From Flavobacteriales bacterium UBA4011 (GTDB taxonomy: Bacteria; Bacteroidota; Bacteroidia; Flavobacteriales_D; Crocinitomicaceae), in NCBI GenBank assembly GCA_002384725.1, contig DGBF01000040.1, positions 1 to 37,194 on the forward strand: DNA of 37,194 nucleotides, in the 5' to 3' direction. The notes beneath the pieces were generated by a model. The model saw nothing but the letters and a program-made list of their open reading frames with translations, was not told where the DNA came from and did not search any database. The stretch's first letter is position 1. The number at the start of each line of letters is the position of its first letter. This document shows, piece after piece, positions 25,055 to 33,255 of this stretch. The translations under genes and the position numbers were made by a program.

Positions 25055-25418
25055 CAAAAAACTTTGTTGGTGGTTTTTAGCGTTAATGTCGGTATATTTC
25101 TTTACCAGATATTGCCGAACCTATTTCGAGGGAACACCTAACTTTTTTAAATATCATTTTACTGATTTGTTGTTTATTCCAACAGTTGCCACCTTCGCCT
25201 TGATTTTCGTGCGCTTTTTCAAAAGGGACAATTCAATCACCGTTTCGCCTTGGCTAGTTGGGTTTCTTGTCTTAACAATGACACTCTATTTTGAATGGTA
25301 TTTACCCGCTTTTAACAGTCACATTCACCCGTACACAAGTGATTGGATTGATATTTTGATGTATGTACTTGGCAGTGTTGGGTTTCTTTGGATTCAGTTC
25401 AAAAATTTTAGAATTTGA
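25047..25418 (+). CDS. Small multi-pass membrane protein of unknown function
   Basis: A 123-residue hydrophobic protein with about three or four helices (near 6-22, 38-57, 66-83, 98-116). HFTDLLFIPTVATFALIFVRFF around residues 37-58 is the most distinctive stretch. I do not recognise the family with confidence. It overlaps the zinc-ribbon gene by eight bases and converges on the YgiQ gene across a 129-base gap that contains a seven-base-stem hairpin with a TCCG loop (25446-25463). Confidence 0.6.
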   Translation: MVNKKLCWWFLALMSVYFFTRYCRTYFEGTPNFFKYHFTDLLFIPTVATFALIFVRFFKRDNSITVSPWLVGFLVLTMTLYFEWYLPAFNSHIHPYTSDWIDILMYVLGSVGFLWIQFKNFRI

Positions 25419-25547
25419 TCTTCAAAAAAGGTTGATTGGTTGTTGGATTTAATCCGTTAAATCTTACATCCAACAGTGAGCTTGCGAACGATCCAAAAGC
25501 CAAAAGTGCTAAAAGGAACGTTCCAAAAGCCGAAACGGCGATCCAAA

Positions 25548-27479
25548 CTACTTCTTCCCATTCCTTCTTCGCTCCTCCAACCATTTCGGAACAGGTTTAT
25601 TCCCCTTATTCGGAAGTGCAGGTTTTTTAGAATGCAGAGCTTGCGGCTCATCCAATAATTTTTCAATCAACTCAGGACGATTCGCTTTTTGCAAAGACTT
25701 CCGGATATAATCACGATTTTCTCGCTTGTACCAAAAGAAGAACCTACGTTGATTCAGTTTTTCTTCCTTGTCCTTCACTGTCTCGATCGGCTTCAAAGTA
25801 TAGGGATGAACTCCCGCATAATAAATCACAGTTGCGACGGTCATTGGTGTTGGCGTAAAATCTTGTACTTGCTCCAATTGGAATCCCATGTCCTTCGTTT
25901 CTGCAGCAAGATTCGCCATATCCTGTTCTTCACAACCTGGGTGAGAGCTTATGAAATAAGGAATCAACTGCTGTTTCAATCCGTGTTTTTCGGAAATCTT
26001 CTCGTATTTCTCTTTGAACTTATGGAAGTATTTGAACGATGGTTTTCGCATCACGCGAAGTGTTGCATCGGAAGTATGTTCTGGCGCGACTTTCAATCGA
26101 CCACTGACGTGACGTGTTACCACTTGCTCGATGTATTCATCGTGATTTCCGTCTGCATTGTTTTTATTGAAGTCATCCACCAATAAATCGTAACGAATAC
26201 CCGAGCCAATAAATGCCTTTTTCACTTTCGGATGCGCATCTACTTTTCGGTACAATTCCGTCATCGGTTTGTGCGAAGTATCCAAATTGCTGCAAATAAC
26301 AGGGTGAATACAACTCGGACTCGTACATCGATCGCAAATTGCTTCCACTTTGCCTTTCATTTTGTACATGTTGGCAGATGGTCCGCCCAAATCTGAAATA
26401 TATCCTTTGAAAGTTGGATCAGCCACTACTTGTTCCACTTCTTTCAAAATAGATTCCTCACTTCTAGAAGCGATAAATTTACCTTGGTGGGCGGATATAG
26501 TACAAAACGAACATCCACCAAAACACCCACGGTGCATGTTGATGGAAAACTTAATCATTTCGAAAGCTGGTATTGCGCCTCTATTTTTGTATTTCGGGTG
26601 TGGTGCTCTTGTGTATGGCATATCGAAAGAAGCATCAATCTCTTTCTCGTCCATTGTTTTGTAGGGCGGATTGATCACCAAAGTTCGGTTACCGATTTTC
26701 TGTGTTATTCGATTGGCTTGCCATTTATTGGATTCAACCTCAACCACCTTAAAGTTGGCTGCGTACTTAATTTTATCCTGTAAACATTCCTCATGCGAAG
26801 ACAACTCAACCGTTTCCCAATTCTTGTTTCTAGGTAATTCTTCCCCTTCTTCTTGTAAAAAAGCGACTTGTTTCAAAGTCCGTAAATTTTCGAACGGCAC
26901 TCCTTTTTTCAGCAACTTCAATATTTCACGAAGTGGTTGATCTCCCATTCCGTATACCAAAATGTCTGCTTTAGAATCTTCTAATATAGTTGGAAACAAT
27001 TTATCTGCCCAGTAATCGTAGTGTGTTACGCGTCGCAATGAAGCTTCAATTCCACCCAATAAAACGGGAACATCAGGATACAATTCTTTTAATATTTTGG
27101 AATACGTCGTACTCGCATAATCGGGACGAAAACCAGCTTGTCCGCCTGGGGTGTAAGCATCCGTAGAGCGCAATCTTTTATTGGCCGTATAATGATTCAC
27201 CATAGAATCCATACAACCTGCCGTGACACCGAAGAAATACTTCGGTTTTCCAAACTTCTTGAAATCGCGCAGATCATCTTTCCAATTGGGTTGGGCCACG
27301 ATACCAATCTTAAATCCTTCGGACTCGATGATACGTCCCACCACGGCAGTACCAAATGCAGGATGATCCACATAGGCATCACCAGAAATGAGAACGACAT
27401 CCAAGTCATTCCATCCGCGTTTATCGGCTTCTTTTTTGGTAATTGGTAACCAGTCTGTTATGGGGCGTTCATCTATCAC
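25548..27479 (-). CDS. YgiQ family radical SAM protein
   Basis: A 643-residue protein with the YgiQ N-terminal domain (ITDWLPITKKEADKRGW, ISGDAYVDHPAFGTAVVGRI) and a radical SAM core whose 4Fe-4S cluster cysteines are C319, C323 and C326 in MHRGCFGGCSFCTISAHQG. VAPEHTSD and the C-terminal QVQDFTPTPMTVATVIYYAG are also family marks. The tail is basic (LPNKGNKPVPKWLEERRR). The reaction catalysed by YgiQ proteins is not established. The start is GTG at 27479, giving the N-terminus normal for Bacteroidota homologues; a -7 box ends only four bases upstream. It is monocistronic. Confidence 0.94.
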   Translation of the reverse strand: MIDERPITDWLPITKKEADKRGWNDLDVVLISGDAYVDHPAFGTAVVGRIIESEGFKIGIVAQPNWKDDLRDFKKFGKPKYFFGVTAGCMDSMVNHYTANKRLRSTDAYTPGGQAGFRPDYASTTYSKILKELYPDVPVLLGGIEASLRRVTHYDYWADKLFPTILEDSKADILVYGMGDQPLREILKLLKKGVPFENLRTLKQVAFLQEEGEELPRNKNWETVELSSHEECLQDKIKYAANFKVVEVESNKWQANRITQKIGNRTLVINPPYKTMDEKEIDASFDMPYTRAPHPKYKNRGAIPAFEMIKFSINMHRGCFGGCSFCTISAHQGKFIASRSEESILKEVEQVVADPTFKGYISDLGGPSANMYKMKGKVEAICDRCTSPSCIHPVICSNLDTSHKPMTELYRKVDAHPKVKKAFIGSGIRYDLLVDDFNKNNADGNHDEYIEQVVTRHVSGRLKVAPEHTSDATLRVMRKPSFKYFHKFKEKYEKISEKHGLKQQLIPYFISSHPGCEEQDMANLAAETKDMGFQLEQVQDFTPTPMTVATVIYYAGVHPYTLKPIETVKDKEEKLNQRRFFFWYKRENRDYIRKSLQKANRPELIEKLLDEPQALHSKKPALPNKGNKPVPKWLEERRRNGKK

Positions 27480-27483
27480 TTTG

Positions 27484-27491
27484 CAAAAGTA
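27484..27491 (-). promoter_or_regulatory. -7 box TACTTTTG for the YgiQ gene
   Basis: An exact TAnnTTTG match on the minus strand, ending four bases before the GTG start. If used, the message would have essentially no leader. Confidence 0.45.
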
Positions 27492-27534
27492 CGCAAAAGG
27501 AGTGCAGTAGCGAAATTTAGATGTTGAGGTCTTA

Positions 27535-27655
27535 TTAACCGCAAAGCGTTTTCTTTGAAAACTAAAGCAAAGAAGTCGCAGAGAGCGCTGAGCATCAGTA
27601 ACTCTCTAAACCCTCCATGGTCTCTGCGTAACTCTCCGCGATACTCCGCGGTTAA
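27535..27655. repeat. CGCAAAG/CGCAGAG dispersed repeat with inverted ends
   Basis: The element is bounded by TTAACCGC (27535-27542) and its exact inverse GCGGTTAA (27648-27655). Inside, GCAAAGAAGTCGCAGAGAGCGC faces GGTCTCTGCGTAACTCTCCGC, giving a long imperfect hairpin. It shares words with 24662-24733. It sits between the divergent YgiQ and lipoprotein genes and carries no reading frame. Confidence 0.6.
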
Positions 27656-27678
27656 TATTCCATTCATTTTCCTGCGGA

Positions 27679-27694
27679 TATTTTTGTACGTTTG
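27679..27694 (+). promoter_or_regulatory. Two tandem -7 boxes before the lipoprotein gene
   Basis: TATTTTTG (27679-27686) is followed directly by TACGTTTG (27687-27694); both match TAnnTTTG. The first would leave a short leader; the second lies five bases from the ATG at 27700. Confidence 0.45.
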
Positions 27695-27699
27695 CTTAT

Positions 27700-28659
27700 A
27701 TGCGAATTCTAATCTTCATATTATTCATCTCCTTATTTTTTGCCTCCTGCGGTGATAAGAGCAAGGTCAACGATTTCGGGATTGGAAAACATAGGCCCAA
27801 TTCTATGATAAACAATCAGTTGTTGTTCTCCTCTTTTGAAGAAGAATATTCCTTCCCGAATTGGTTTAATGATTCGCTGATTCTCGAAAAAAAAATCGCT
27901 AAGATTATCCGTAAAATTTATCCTTTGGGACTGCAAATAGACCAATCTGATTCTTTGTCCATTCGACCTATCAAAACAGTTACTTACCAATTTGACAAAA
28001 AAGGGAAAATAAGTTTTGTAGAAATCGTTTTAACTCGAGACAACCAGGTAATAAGCACCGTTCAATTAAAATATGGCAGTTTGAATGAAAAAATCGGGTA
28101 CGCACCGTTCACTATTGTCAAGAATGATGGTTTTCAAACAAAAAAGGAGGAATCAACCGAAATTCCGATGTACGAGGTCAAAAAACTCAGCGTTGATTAC
28201 ATTCAATTTACTTTGAAAAAAAGAGCGGAACAACTTTTTGTCATCAATGAAAACAAGAACTGGGGCCCATTCCGAATCAATAAAAAATTGCACCCAGCAG
28301 CAGAGGATGTGCTTATTTTGGGTAGTATGTTTCGTCCGTTAAAATCGTATTCGGTGGAAAACACGAATCAGGAATCGAACGTCGAAAACTTTGAATACAA
28401 GAAAGATTTAATCTCCGAAATCACCTCCATCGACTATCCTTTTCAGTCCAAACGCTCGTTTCAATACGATAGACGCGGATATTGCACGAGTTATATCGAT
28501 TCCTTGTTTTCGGAGAAAGAATTCCTTTCCCGAACTATTTCCAAGTACACGAACAACATGCAGTTTTCACCGACTCAAATAGCTCATGTCAAAGAAAACA
28601 TGAAGGGTGAAAGCAGTTTTCACTTTTTGGAAGTGTTCGCATATGAATACAGAAATTAG
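27700..28659 (+). CDS. Lipoprotein of unknown function
   Basis: A 319-residue protein I do not recognise. It starts with a lipoprotein signal, MRILIFILFISLFFASC (C17 lipidated). The rest is beta-rich, with repeated Tyr/Phe-Asp/Lys turns such as YQFDKKGKISFVEIVL and FQYDRRGYCTSYIDS that recall YD/RHS-type strand-turn units, though not as a regular array. It is probably anchored to the outer or inner membrane facing the periplasm. It has its own promoter region and is separated from pdxA by 152 bases containing a hairpin, so it is probably transcribed alone. Confidence 0.75.
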   Translation: MRILIFILFISLFFASCGDKSKVNDFGIGKHRPNSMINNQLLFSSFEEEYSFPNWFNDSLILEKKIAKIIRKIYPLGLQIDQSDSLSIRPIKTVTYQFDKKGKISFVEIVLTRDNQVISTVQLKYGSLNEKIGYAPFTIVKNDGFQTKKEESTEIPMYEVKKLSVDYIQFTLKKRAEQLFVINENKNWGPFRINKKLHPAAEDVLILGSMFRPLKSYSVENTNQESNVENFEYKKDLISEITSIDYPFQSKRSFQYDRRGYCTSYIDSLFSEKEFLSRTISKYTNNMQFSPTQIAHVKENMKGESSFHFLEVFAYEYRN

Positions 28660-28722
28660 CCGACCAATCTTGTGCTTATTATTGCTATTCAGTTAGTATA
28701 ATGCCGGCATAGTTGCGTAATG

Positions 28723-28755
28723 CTGAGTTTTTATCCCAGTATGCACAAAACTCAG
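28723..28755. repeat. Hairpin upstream of pdxA
   Basis: A perfect nine-base stem, CTGAGTTTT (28723-28731) with AAAACTCAG (28747-28755), and a 15-base loop. Flanking TAATGCCG and CGGTATTA could extend it across an internal bulge. There is no T-run. It lies upstream of the pdxA -7 box, so it may end the preceding transcript weakly or be a DNA-level site; its role is unknown. Confidence 0.5.
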
Positions 28756-28788
28756 TCGGTATTAACATGAGTGTTCCTCTGAGAATCT

Positions 28789-28796
28789 TATTTTTG
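28789..28796 (+). promoter_or_regulatory. -7 box TATTTTTG for pdxA
   Basis: An exact TAnnTTTG match 15 bases before the pdxA ATG. A clear -33 element is not visible. Confidence 0.5.
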
Positions 28797-28811
28797 TAAA
28801 AAACATTCCAG

Positions 28812-29909
28812 ATGGAAAAAGAAAAGGAAAATAGCTCCCTTCACGATATAAAAGTTGGTATTTCATTAGGTGACATTAACGGAATTGGTCCAGAAGTAGT
28901 CATTAAAGCACTGAGCGACAACCGTATTCTACAAGGATGTACGCCAATAATTTATGGCTCGACAAAAACATTGAATACTATTCGTAGATCCATTCAAGGA
29001 GATGAAATCGTTTTTAACGGCTGCAAAGATGCGAGCGAAGCAAAACCAAAAAAAATCAACGTTGTCCAAGTTTGGGACGAAGAACCGACGATTGAGTTCG
29101 GTAAAATCAACGAAACGGGCGGCAAATACGCTTTTCTATCCCTAGAAGGTGCGACAAAAGATTTAGCGGCAAATAAAATTGACGTTTTAGTAACTGCTCC
29201 TATTTCAAAAGAAACAATTGCCAAAGCTGGATTTCAATTTCCGGGACATACAGAATATTTAGCAGACATGTCGGGTGTTCCAGAAGCATTGATGATGATG
29301 ATTGCTGATAATTTACGTGTTGCATTGGTAACGAGCCACGTACCTTTGAATGAAGTAAGTGGAAGTTTGACGAGAGAAAGAATCACTGAAAAACTAGAAG
29401 CATTGAACCAAAGTTTACAACGCGATTTCGGGATTCAACGCCCGAAAATAGCAGTATTAGGATTCAATCCACACGCTGGTGAAAATGGGAAAATGGGTTC
29501 AGAAGAAGCAGAAACTATTTTACCAGCCATCAACGCAGCGAAGGCGAAAGACATTTTTGCTTACGGTCCTTTTCCAGCAGATGGCCTTTTTGGTTCAGAA
29601 TCATTGCACAAATACGATGCTATTTTGGCGATGTATCACGACCAAGGTTTAACACCATTCAAGGCTTTGGCTTTCAATCAAGGTGTTAATTTCACAGCGG
29701 GATTGCCTATCGTACGCACTTCACCAGATCACGGCACCGCCTTTGATATTGCGGGTCAAGACAAAGCTTCGGCGCAATCTATGCGTTCAGCGATTTACGC
29801 GGCAATCGATATTTATAGGATGCAAAAAATGCTGAAAGATGCGAGTGCAGATCCGTTGAAAATTAGTGTAAAGGAGAAGAGAAGAAATTATAATGCGGAG
29901 ATGGAGTAA
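28812..29909 (+). CDS. pdxA: 4-hydroxythreonine-4-phosphate dehydrogenase
   Basis: A 365-residue metal- and NAD-dependent enzyme of pyridoxal phosphate synthesis (DXP-dependent route), oxidising 4-phosphohydroxy-L-threonine. The signature GDINGIGPEVVIKAL (20-34) and the three metal-binding histidines are present: H176 (TSHVPL), H221 (NPHAGENG) and H276 (MYHDQGLTP). GHTEYLADMSG (145-155) and SPDHGTAFDIAG are also conserved. A PdxA2-type paralogue is possible but the neighbourhood gives no sign of one. It has its own promoter; the DUF177 gene 77 bases downstream has another. Confidence 0.95.
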   Translation: MEKEKENSSLHDIKVGISLGDINGIGPEVVIKALSDNRILQGCTPIIYGSTKTLNTIRRSIQGDEIVFNGCKDASEAKPKKINVVQVWDEEPTIEFGKINETGGKYAFLSLEGATKDLAANKIDVLVTAPISKETIAKAGFQFPGHTEYLADMSGVPEALMMMIADNLRVALVTSHVPLNEVSGSLTRERITEKLEALNQSLQRDFGIQRPKIAVLGFNPHAGENGKMGSEEAETILPAINAAKAKDIFAYGPFPADGLFGSESLHKYDAILAMYHDQGLTPFKALAFNQGVNFTAGLPIVRTSPDHGTAFDIAGQDKASAQSMRSAIYAAIDIYRMQKMLKDASADPLKISVKEKRRNYNAEME

Positions 29910-29959
29910 ATGAAGTTTAAAAATAATCTTTAATTTTTAGATTCTTTAGAATAAATCAT

Positions 29960-29967
29960 TACCTTTG
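29960..29967 (+). promoter_or_regulatory. -7 box TACCTTTG for the DUF177-accC operon
   Basis: An exact TAnnTTTG match 19 bases before the GTG start. TTTTAG at 29935-29940, about 19 bases upstream, is a possible -33 element. Confidence 0.5.
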
Positions 29968-29986
29968 CCCTCCAATTTTTTAGACA

Positions 29987-30532
29987 GTGAGTAACACCAA
30001 ACGTCCCTTTTCGGTTCCCTTTGTAGGATTAAAAAATGGCAAACACGAGTTTGAGTTTGAAATTGCTCAATCGTTCTTTGAAGAGTATAAATATTCAGGC
30101 ATAGAGGATGCCAACGTGCAAGTTAAGCTCGTTTTAGATAAAAAAGACACCATTCTTGTTGGTGAGTTTTTTATTGAAGGACAAGTGGTTGCGGCTTGCG
30201 ATCGTTGCACAGATTCCTTGGAGGTACCCGTGAATGCAGATTATATGCAGTATTTCAATTTCGGAACAGAAGATTCCGGAGACGATTCACTGACAATTTT
30301 GCATCCCGATGAATATCAAATAGACGTGAAAGATCTCATTTATGAGTTTATCATTATTTCTTTACCGTCTCGCGCATTGCACCCAGAAGGGGAATGTAAC
30401 GAGGAGATGAAGGCAGCAATGGAAAAACACATAGTGAATTTGAATAGCGACGATGAAGATGAGGACGATGATGAAGATGATGAAGATGAAGATGATATTT
30501 CTCCATGGACGATCATAAAAAATTTGAATTAA
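29987..30532 (+). CDS. DUF177 (YceD-like) protein
   Basis: A 181-residue protein starting at GTG. The central C71-DR-C74 (AACDRCTDSLEVPV) and the DLIYEFIIISLPSRALHPEGEC stretch mark DUF177, found next to rpmF in most bacteria and implicated in 23S rRNA metabolism. The C-terminus holds an extreme acidic run (about 153-171, nearly all Asp and Glu) before a final hydrophobic tip (SPWTIIKNLN). It heads the rpmF-plsX-fabH-accB-accC series; the next gene is 23 bases away. The acidic tail could mimic nucleic acid or contact basic ribosomal proteins; this is inference. Confidence 0.88.
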   Translation: MSNTKRPFSVPFVGLKNGKHEFEFEIAQSFFEEYKYSGIEDANVQVKLVLDKKDTILVGEFFIEGQVVAACDRCTDSLEVPVNADYMQYFNFGTEDSGDDSLTILHPDEYQIDVKDLIYEFIIISLPSRALHPEGECNEEMKAAMEKHIVNLNSDDEDEDDDEDDEDEDDISPWTIIKNLN

Positions 30533-30555
30533 AAAAAGAATAATAAATAGTTAAA

Positions 30556-30747
30556 ATGGCACATCCAAAACGCAAGATCTCGAAAACGAGACGAGACAAA
30601 AGAAGAACACACGTGAAAGCGGTTGCAGATAATATCGCAACATGCCCAACAACTGGTCAGCCGCATTTATTCCACCATGCTCACTGGCATGAAGGAAAAT
30701 TGTACTATAAAGGTAAAGTAGTAGCTGAGAAAGAAGTTGCAGCATAA
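30556..30747 (+). CDS. rpmF: 50S ribosomal protein L32
   Basis: A 63-residue basic ribosomal protein. The N-terminus [20 protein letters not shown] and the [27 protein letters not shown] core are typical of bL32 in Bacteroidota. Only the first cysteine of the old zinc site remains, so it is a zinc-independent form. It lies between DUF177 and plsX, the usual arrangement linking ribosome and membrane lipid synthesis. Confidence 0.97.
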   Translation: MAHPKRKISKTRRDKRRTHVKAVADNIATCPTTGQPHLFHHAHWHEGKLYYKGKVVAEKEVAA

Positions 30748-30769
30748 GCTGTATTACACAACTTCTTAA

Positions 30770-31708
30770 ATGAGGATAGGAATAGACATATTGGGTGGTG
30801 ATTTTGCTCCAGACGCGAACATAGCGGGAGCGATATTGGCGCAAAAACAACTTCCGCAAGACAGTAAAATAGTATTGATAGGCGACCAAGATCAAATCTT
30901 AGGTGGCCTTTCTGCTTTGGGGGCAAATCCCGCTGATTTTGAAATTATTCATGCACCTGACACCATCACAATGCATGATCACCCCACCAAGGCAATTCCT
31001 TCAAAACCAAATAGTTCTATCGCGGTAGGGTTTGATTTATTGAACACGGAAAAGATTAACGCTTTTGCAAGTACGGGTAATACCGGCGCAATGTTGATTG
31101 GTTCCTTGTTTAAAATTGGGGCAATAGAAGGGATTACGCGTCCATGTATAACATCTACGCTCCCTCAAATCACAGGTAAGCAATCTATTCTTTTGGATGT
31201 TGGTTCAAACGCCGATTGCAAACCAGAAACCTTGGTTTTATTCGCAAAGTTGGGTGCACTTTATGCCAAGAATGTCTATCAGATCGACAATCCACGAATA
31301 GCCTTATTGAGCATAGGGGAAGAAGATCAGAAAGGCAACATGGTTACAATTTCAACAAATGCTCTTTTGCGTGAAGAAAAAGCGATGAATTTCATAGGTA
31401 ATGTTGAAGGACGAGATTTATTTTCTGACACAGCAGACGTAATCGTTTGTGATGGATTTACAGGAAATATAGTGCTCAAAGAAGCCGAAGGAATTTATAG
31501 TTTGTTAAAGCAACGGGGAATCAAAGACGACTATTTCGAACGATTTAACTATGAAAATTACGGTGGAACTCCTATCTTGGGCGTCAAAGGCAACGTGATA
31601 ATCGGACATGGTATTTCGAATGATATTGCCGTAAAAAACATGATAATTCATGCACATGAGGTCGCTCAGTCTGAATTGGCGAGCAAAATCAATGCTGCAT
31701 TCAATTAA
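30770..31708 (+). CDS. plsX: Phosphate acyltransferase PlsX
   Basis: A 312-residue enzyme that converts acyl-ACP and phosphate into acyl-phosphate, the first donor for glycerol-3-phosphate acylation. Family marks are the N-terminal GIDILGGDFAPD, ASTGNTGAMLIGS, VGSNADCKPETL, SIGEEDQKGN and CDGFTGNIVLKEAEG. Length is slightly short but within range. It is a peripheral inner-membrane protein. The gap to fabH is only five bases. Confidence 0.96.
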   Translation: MRIGIDILGGDFAPDANIAGAILAQKQLPQDSKIVLIGDQDQILGGLSALGANPADFEIIHAPDTITMHDHPTKAIPSKPNSSIAVGFDLLNTEKINAFASTGNTGAMLIGSLFKIGAIEGITRPCITSTLPQITGKQSILLDVGSNADCKPETLVLFAKLGALYAKNVYQIDNPRIALLSIGEEDQKGNMVTISTNALLREEKAMNFIGNVEGRDLFSDTADVIVCDGFTGNIVLKEAEGIYSLLKQRGIKDDYFERFNYENYGGTPILGVKGNVIIGHGISNDIAVKNMIIHAHEVAQSELASKINAAFN

Positions 31709-31713
31709 AAAAT

Positions 31714-32697
31714 ATGGGTAAAATTACTGCAGCAATCACAGGAGTTCACGGATATCTTCCTGAATATGTGATGACCAATGAGGAGTTATCTAAAATAGTA
31801 GATACTTCTGATGAATGGATTCAATCCCGAACGGGAATAAAAGAAAGACGCATCATGAAAGATGGTGCTACATCGGATATGGCCGCTCGTGCAGTAACCG
31901 CTCTATTGGAAAAGAAAAACATTGATCCACTTGATATTGATCTAGTTATCGTTGGAACAGTAACAGCAGATTATCCTTTCCCAAGCACAGCAAATTTGGT
32001 AACAAACAAGTGTGGTATGACCAACGCTTGGAGTTTTGATGCCAATGCAGCTTGTTCAGGATTTCTATACGCTTTGGCGACTGGGTCACAATTTATCGAA
32101 ACAGGTAAATACAAAAAAGTAATTGTCGTAGGAGCCGATATGATGTCTTCCATTATCGATTACGAAGATAGAACGACTTGTGTCATCTTTGGTGATGGTG
32201 CTGGTGCAGTTTTGTTGGAACCAAACGAAGAAGGAATGGGACTTCAAGATTTCATGCTGCATTCTGACGGGTCAGGAGTTGATTTTTTGGTTCAACCAGG
32301 TGGTGGATCAATCAACCCACCAAGCCACAAAACAGTAGACGAAAGATTACATTACGTAAAGCAAGAAGGGAAACAAGTTTTCAAATTTGCCGTGACAAAC
32401 ATGGCGGAAGTTTCAGCTCAGATAATGGAAAAGAACAATCTTACTAGTGATGATGTAGATTGGTTAGTTCCTCATCAAGCCAACCTCCGAATAATTGACG
32501 CTACTGCAAATCGAATGGGTTTACCTCCAGAAAAGGTGATGATCAACATTCAGAAATACGGAAATACAACTGCAGGAACACTGCCACTTTGTTTGTGGGA
32601 CTATGAATCTCAGTTGAAAAAAGGGGACAACATTATCCTTTCGGCTTTCGGAGGAGGATTTACCTGGGGCGCTGTTTATTTAAAGTGGGCCTATTAA
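31714..32697 (+). CDS. fabH: 3-oxoacyl-ACP synthase III (KAS III)
   Basis: A 327-residue condensing enzyme that joins acetyl- or branched acyl-CoA to malonyl-ACP and starts fatty acid synthesis. The Cys-His-Asn catalytic triad is complete: C114 (NAACSGFLYAL), H254 (VPHQANLRI) and N284 (YGNTTAGTLPL). DEWIQSRTGIKERRI near residue 33 is diagnostic. In this phylum FabH often uses branched primers, but sequence alone does not fix that here. It follows plsX closely and precedes accB by 46 bases. Confidence 0.96.
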   Translation: MGKITAAITGVHGYLPEYVMTNEELSKIVDTSDEWIQSRTGIKERRIMKDGATSDMAARAVTALLEKKNIDPLDIDLVIVGTVTADYPFPSTANLVTNKCGMTNAWSFDANAACSGFLYALATGSQFIETGKYKKVIVVGADMMSSIIDYEDRTTCVIFGDGAGAVLLEPNEEGMGLQDFMLHSDGSGVDFLVQPGGGSINPPSHKTVDERLHYVKQEGKQVFKFAVTNMAEVSAQIMEKNNLTSDDVDWLVPHQANLRIIDATANRMGLPPEKVMINIQKYGNTTAGTLPLCLWDYESQLKKGDNIILSAFGGGFTWGAVYLKWAY

Positions 32698-32743
32698 AAA
32701 AGATAATTATTTGTACTTTTAAACGCTTATTAAAATTGCTAAA

Positions 32744-33211
32744 ATGAATATTCAAGAAATACAAGATTTAATAAAATTCGTTGCCAAGTCGCAGGTGAGT
32801 GAAGTAGAAATCGAAAAGAAGGACTTCAAAATCACAATCAAATCAGAATTGAAATCGAAAGGTGGAATTAACGACCAACCGATTATTGTTCAAGCAGCGG
32901 CTCCTGCTCCGATGGCAATTCCAGCGGCGGCACCAGCAGTTCCAGCAGCAGCTCCTGAAGTAGCGTCGAACCTGATTGAGATTAAATCTCCGATGATTGG
33001 AACTTTCTACCGTTCATCAGGGCCAGACAAAGACTTATTTGTCAATGTTGGGGACACAATTGCCCTTGGGGACACAGTATGTATCATCGAAGCGATGAAA
33101 TTATTCAACGAGATTGAAGCAGAGATCACAGGGAAAATCGTTAAGGTTTTAGTTGACGATGCAACTCCAGTTGAATACGGCCAACCATTGTTCTTGGTTG
33201 AACCAGCATAA
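32744..33211 (+). CDS. accB: Biotin carboxyl carrier protein of acetyl-CoA carboxylase
   Basis: A 155-residue protein with an N-terminal helix ([13 protein letters not shown]), an Ala/Pro-rich flexible linker (about 50-75) and a C-terminal biotinyl domain. K119 in the EAMKLFNEI motif is the biotinylation site. It carries the carboxybiotin between AccC and AccAD to make malonyl-CoA. A near-match to the -7 box (TACTTTTA at 32714-32721) might give an internal promoter. accC follows 44 bases downstream, as in most bacteria. Confidence 0.96.
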   Translation: MNIQEIQDLIKFVAKSQVSEVEIEKKDFKITIKSELKSKGGINDQPIIVQAAAPAPMAIPAAAPAVPAAAPEVASNLIEIKSPMIGTFYRSSGPDKDLFVNVGDTIALGDTVCIIEAMKLFNEIEAEITGKIVKVLVDDATPVEYGQPLFLVEPA

Positions 33212-33255
33212 GACTTTTACAATCGAATAGAAATATTCAATCAAAAAATTAAGGC

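Noticed and set aside
25446..25463. Hairpin with a seven-base stem and TCCG loop as a terminator between the convergent small membrane protein and YgiQ genes.
   Set aside because: No T-run follows on either strand; a stable UNCG-type loop is interesting but not enough to call a terminator.
28660..28811. A riboswitch controlling pdxA.
   Set aside because: The structured part lies upstream of the -7 box at 28789-28796, so it would not be in the pdxA leader transcribed from that promoter.
29915..29941. Weak AT-only hairpin after pdxA as a terminator.
   Set aside because: The stem is only A-T pairs with no GC clamp; too weak to support.
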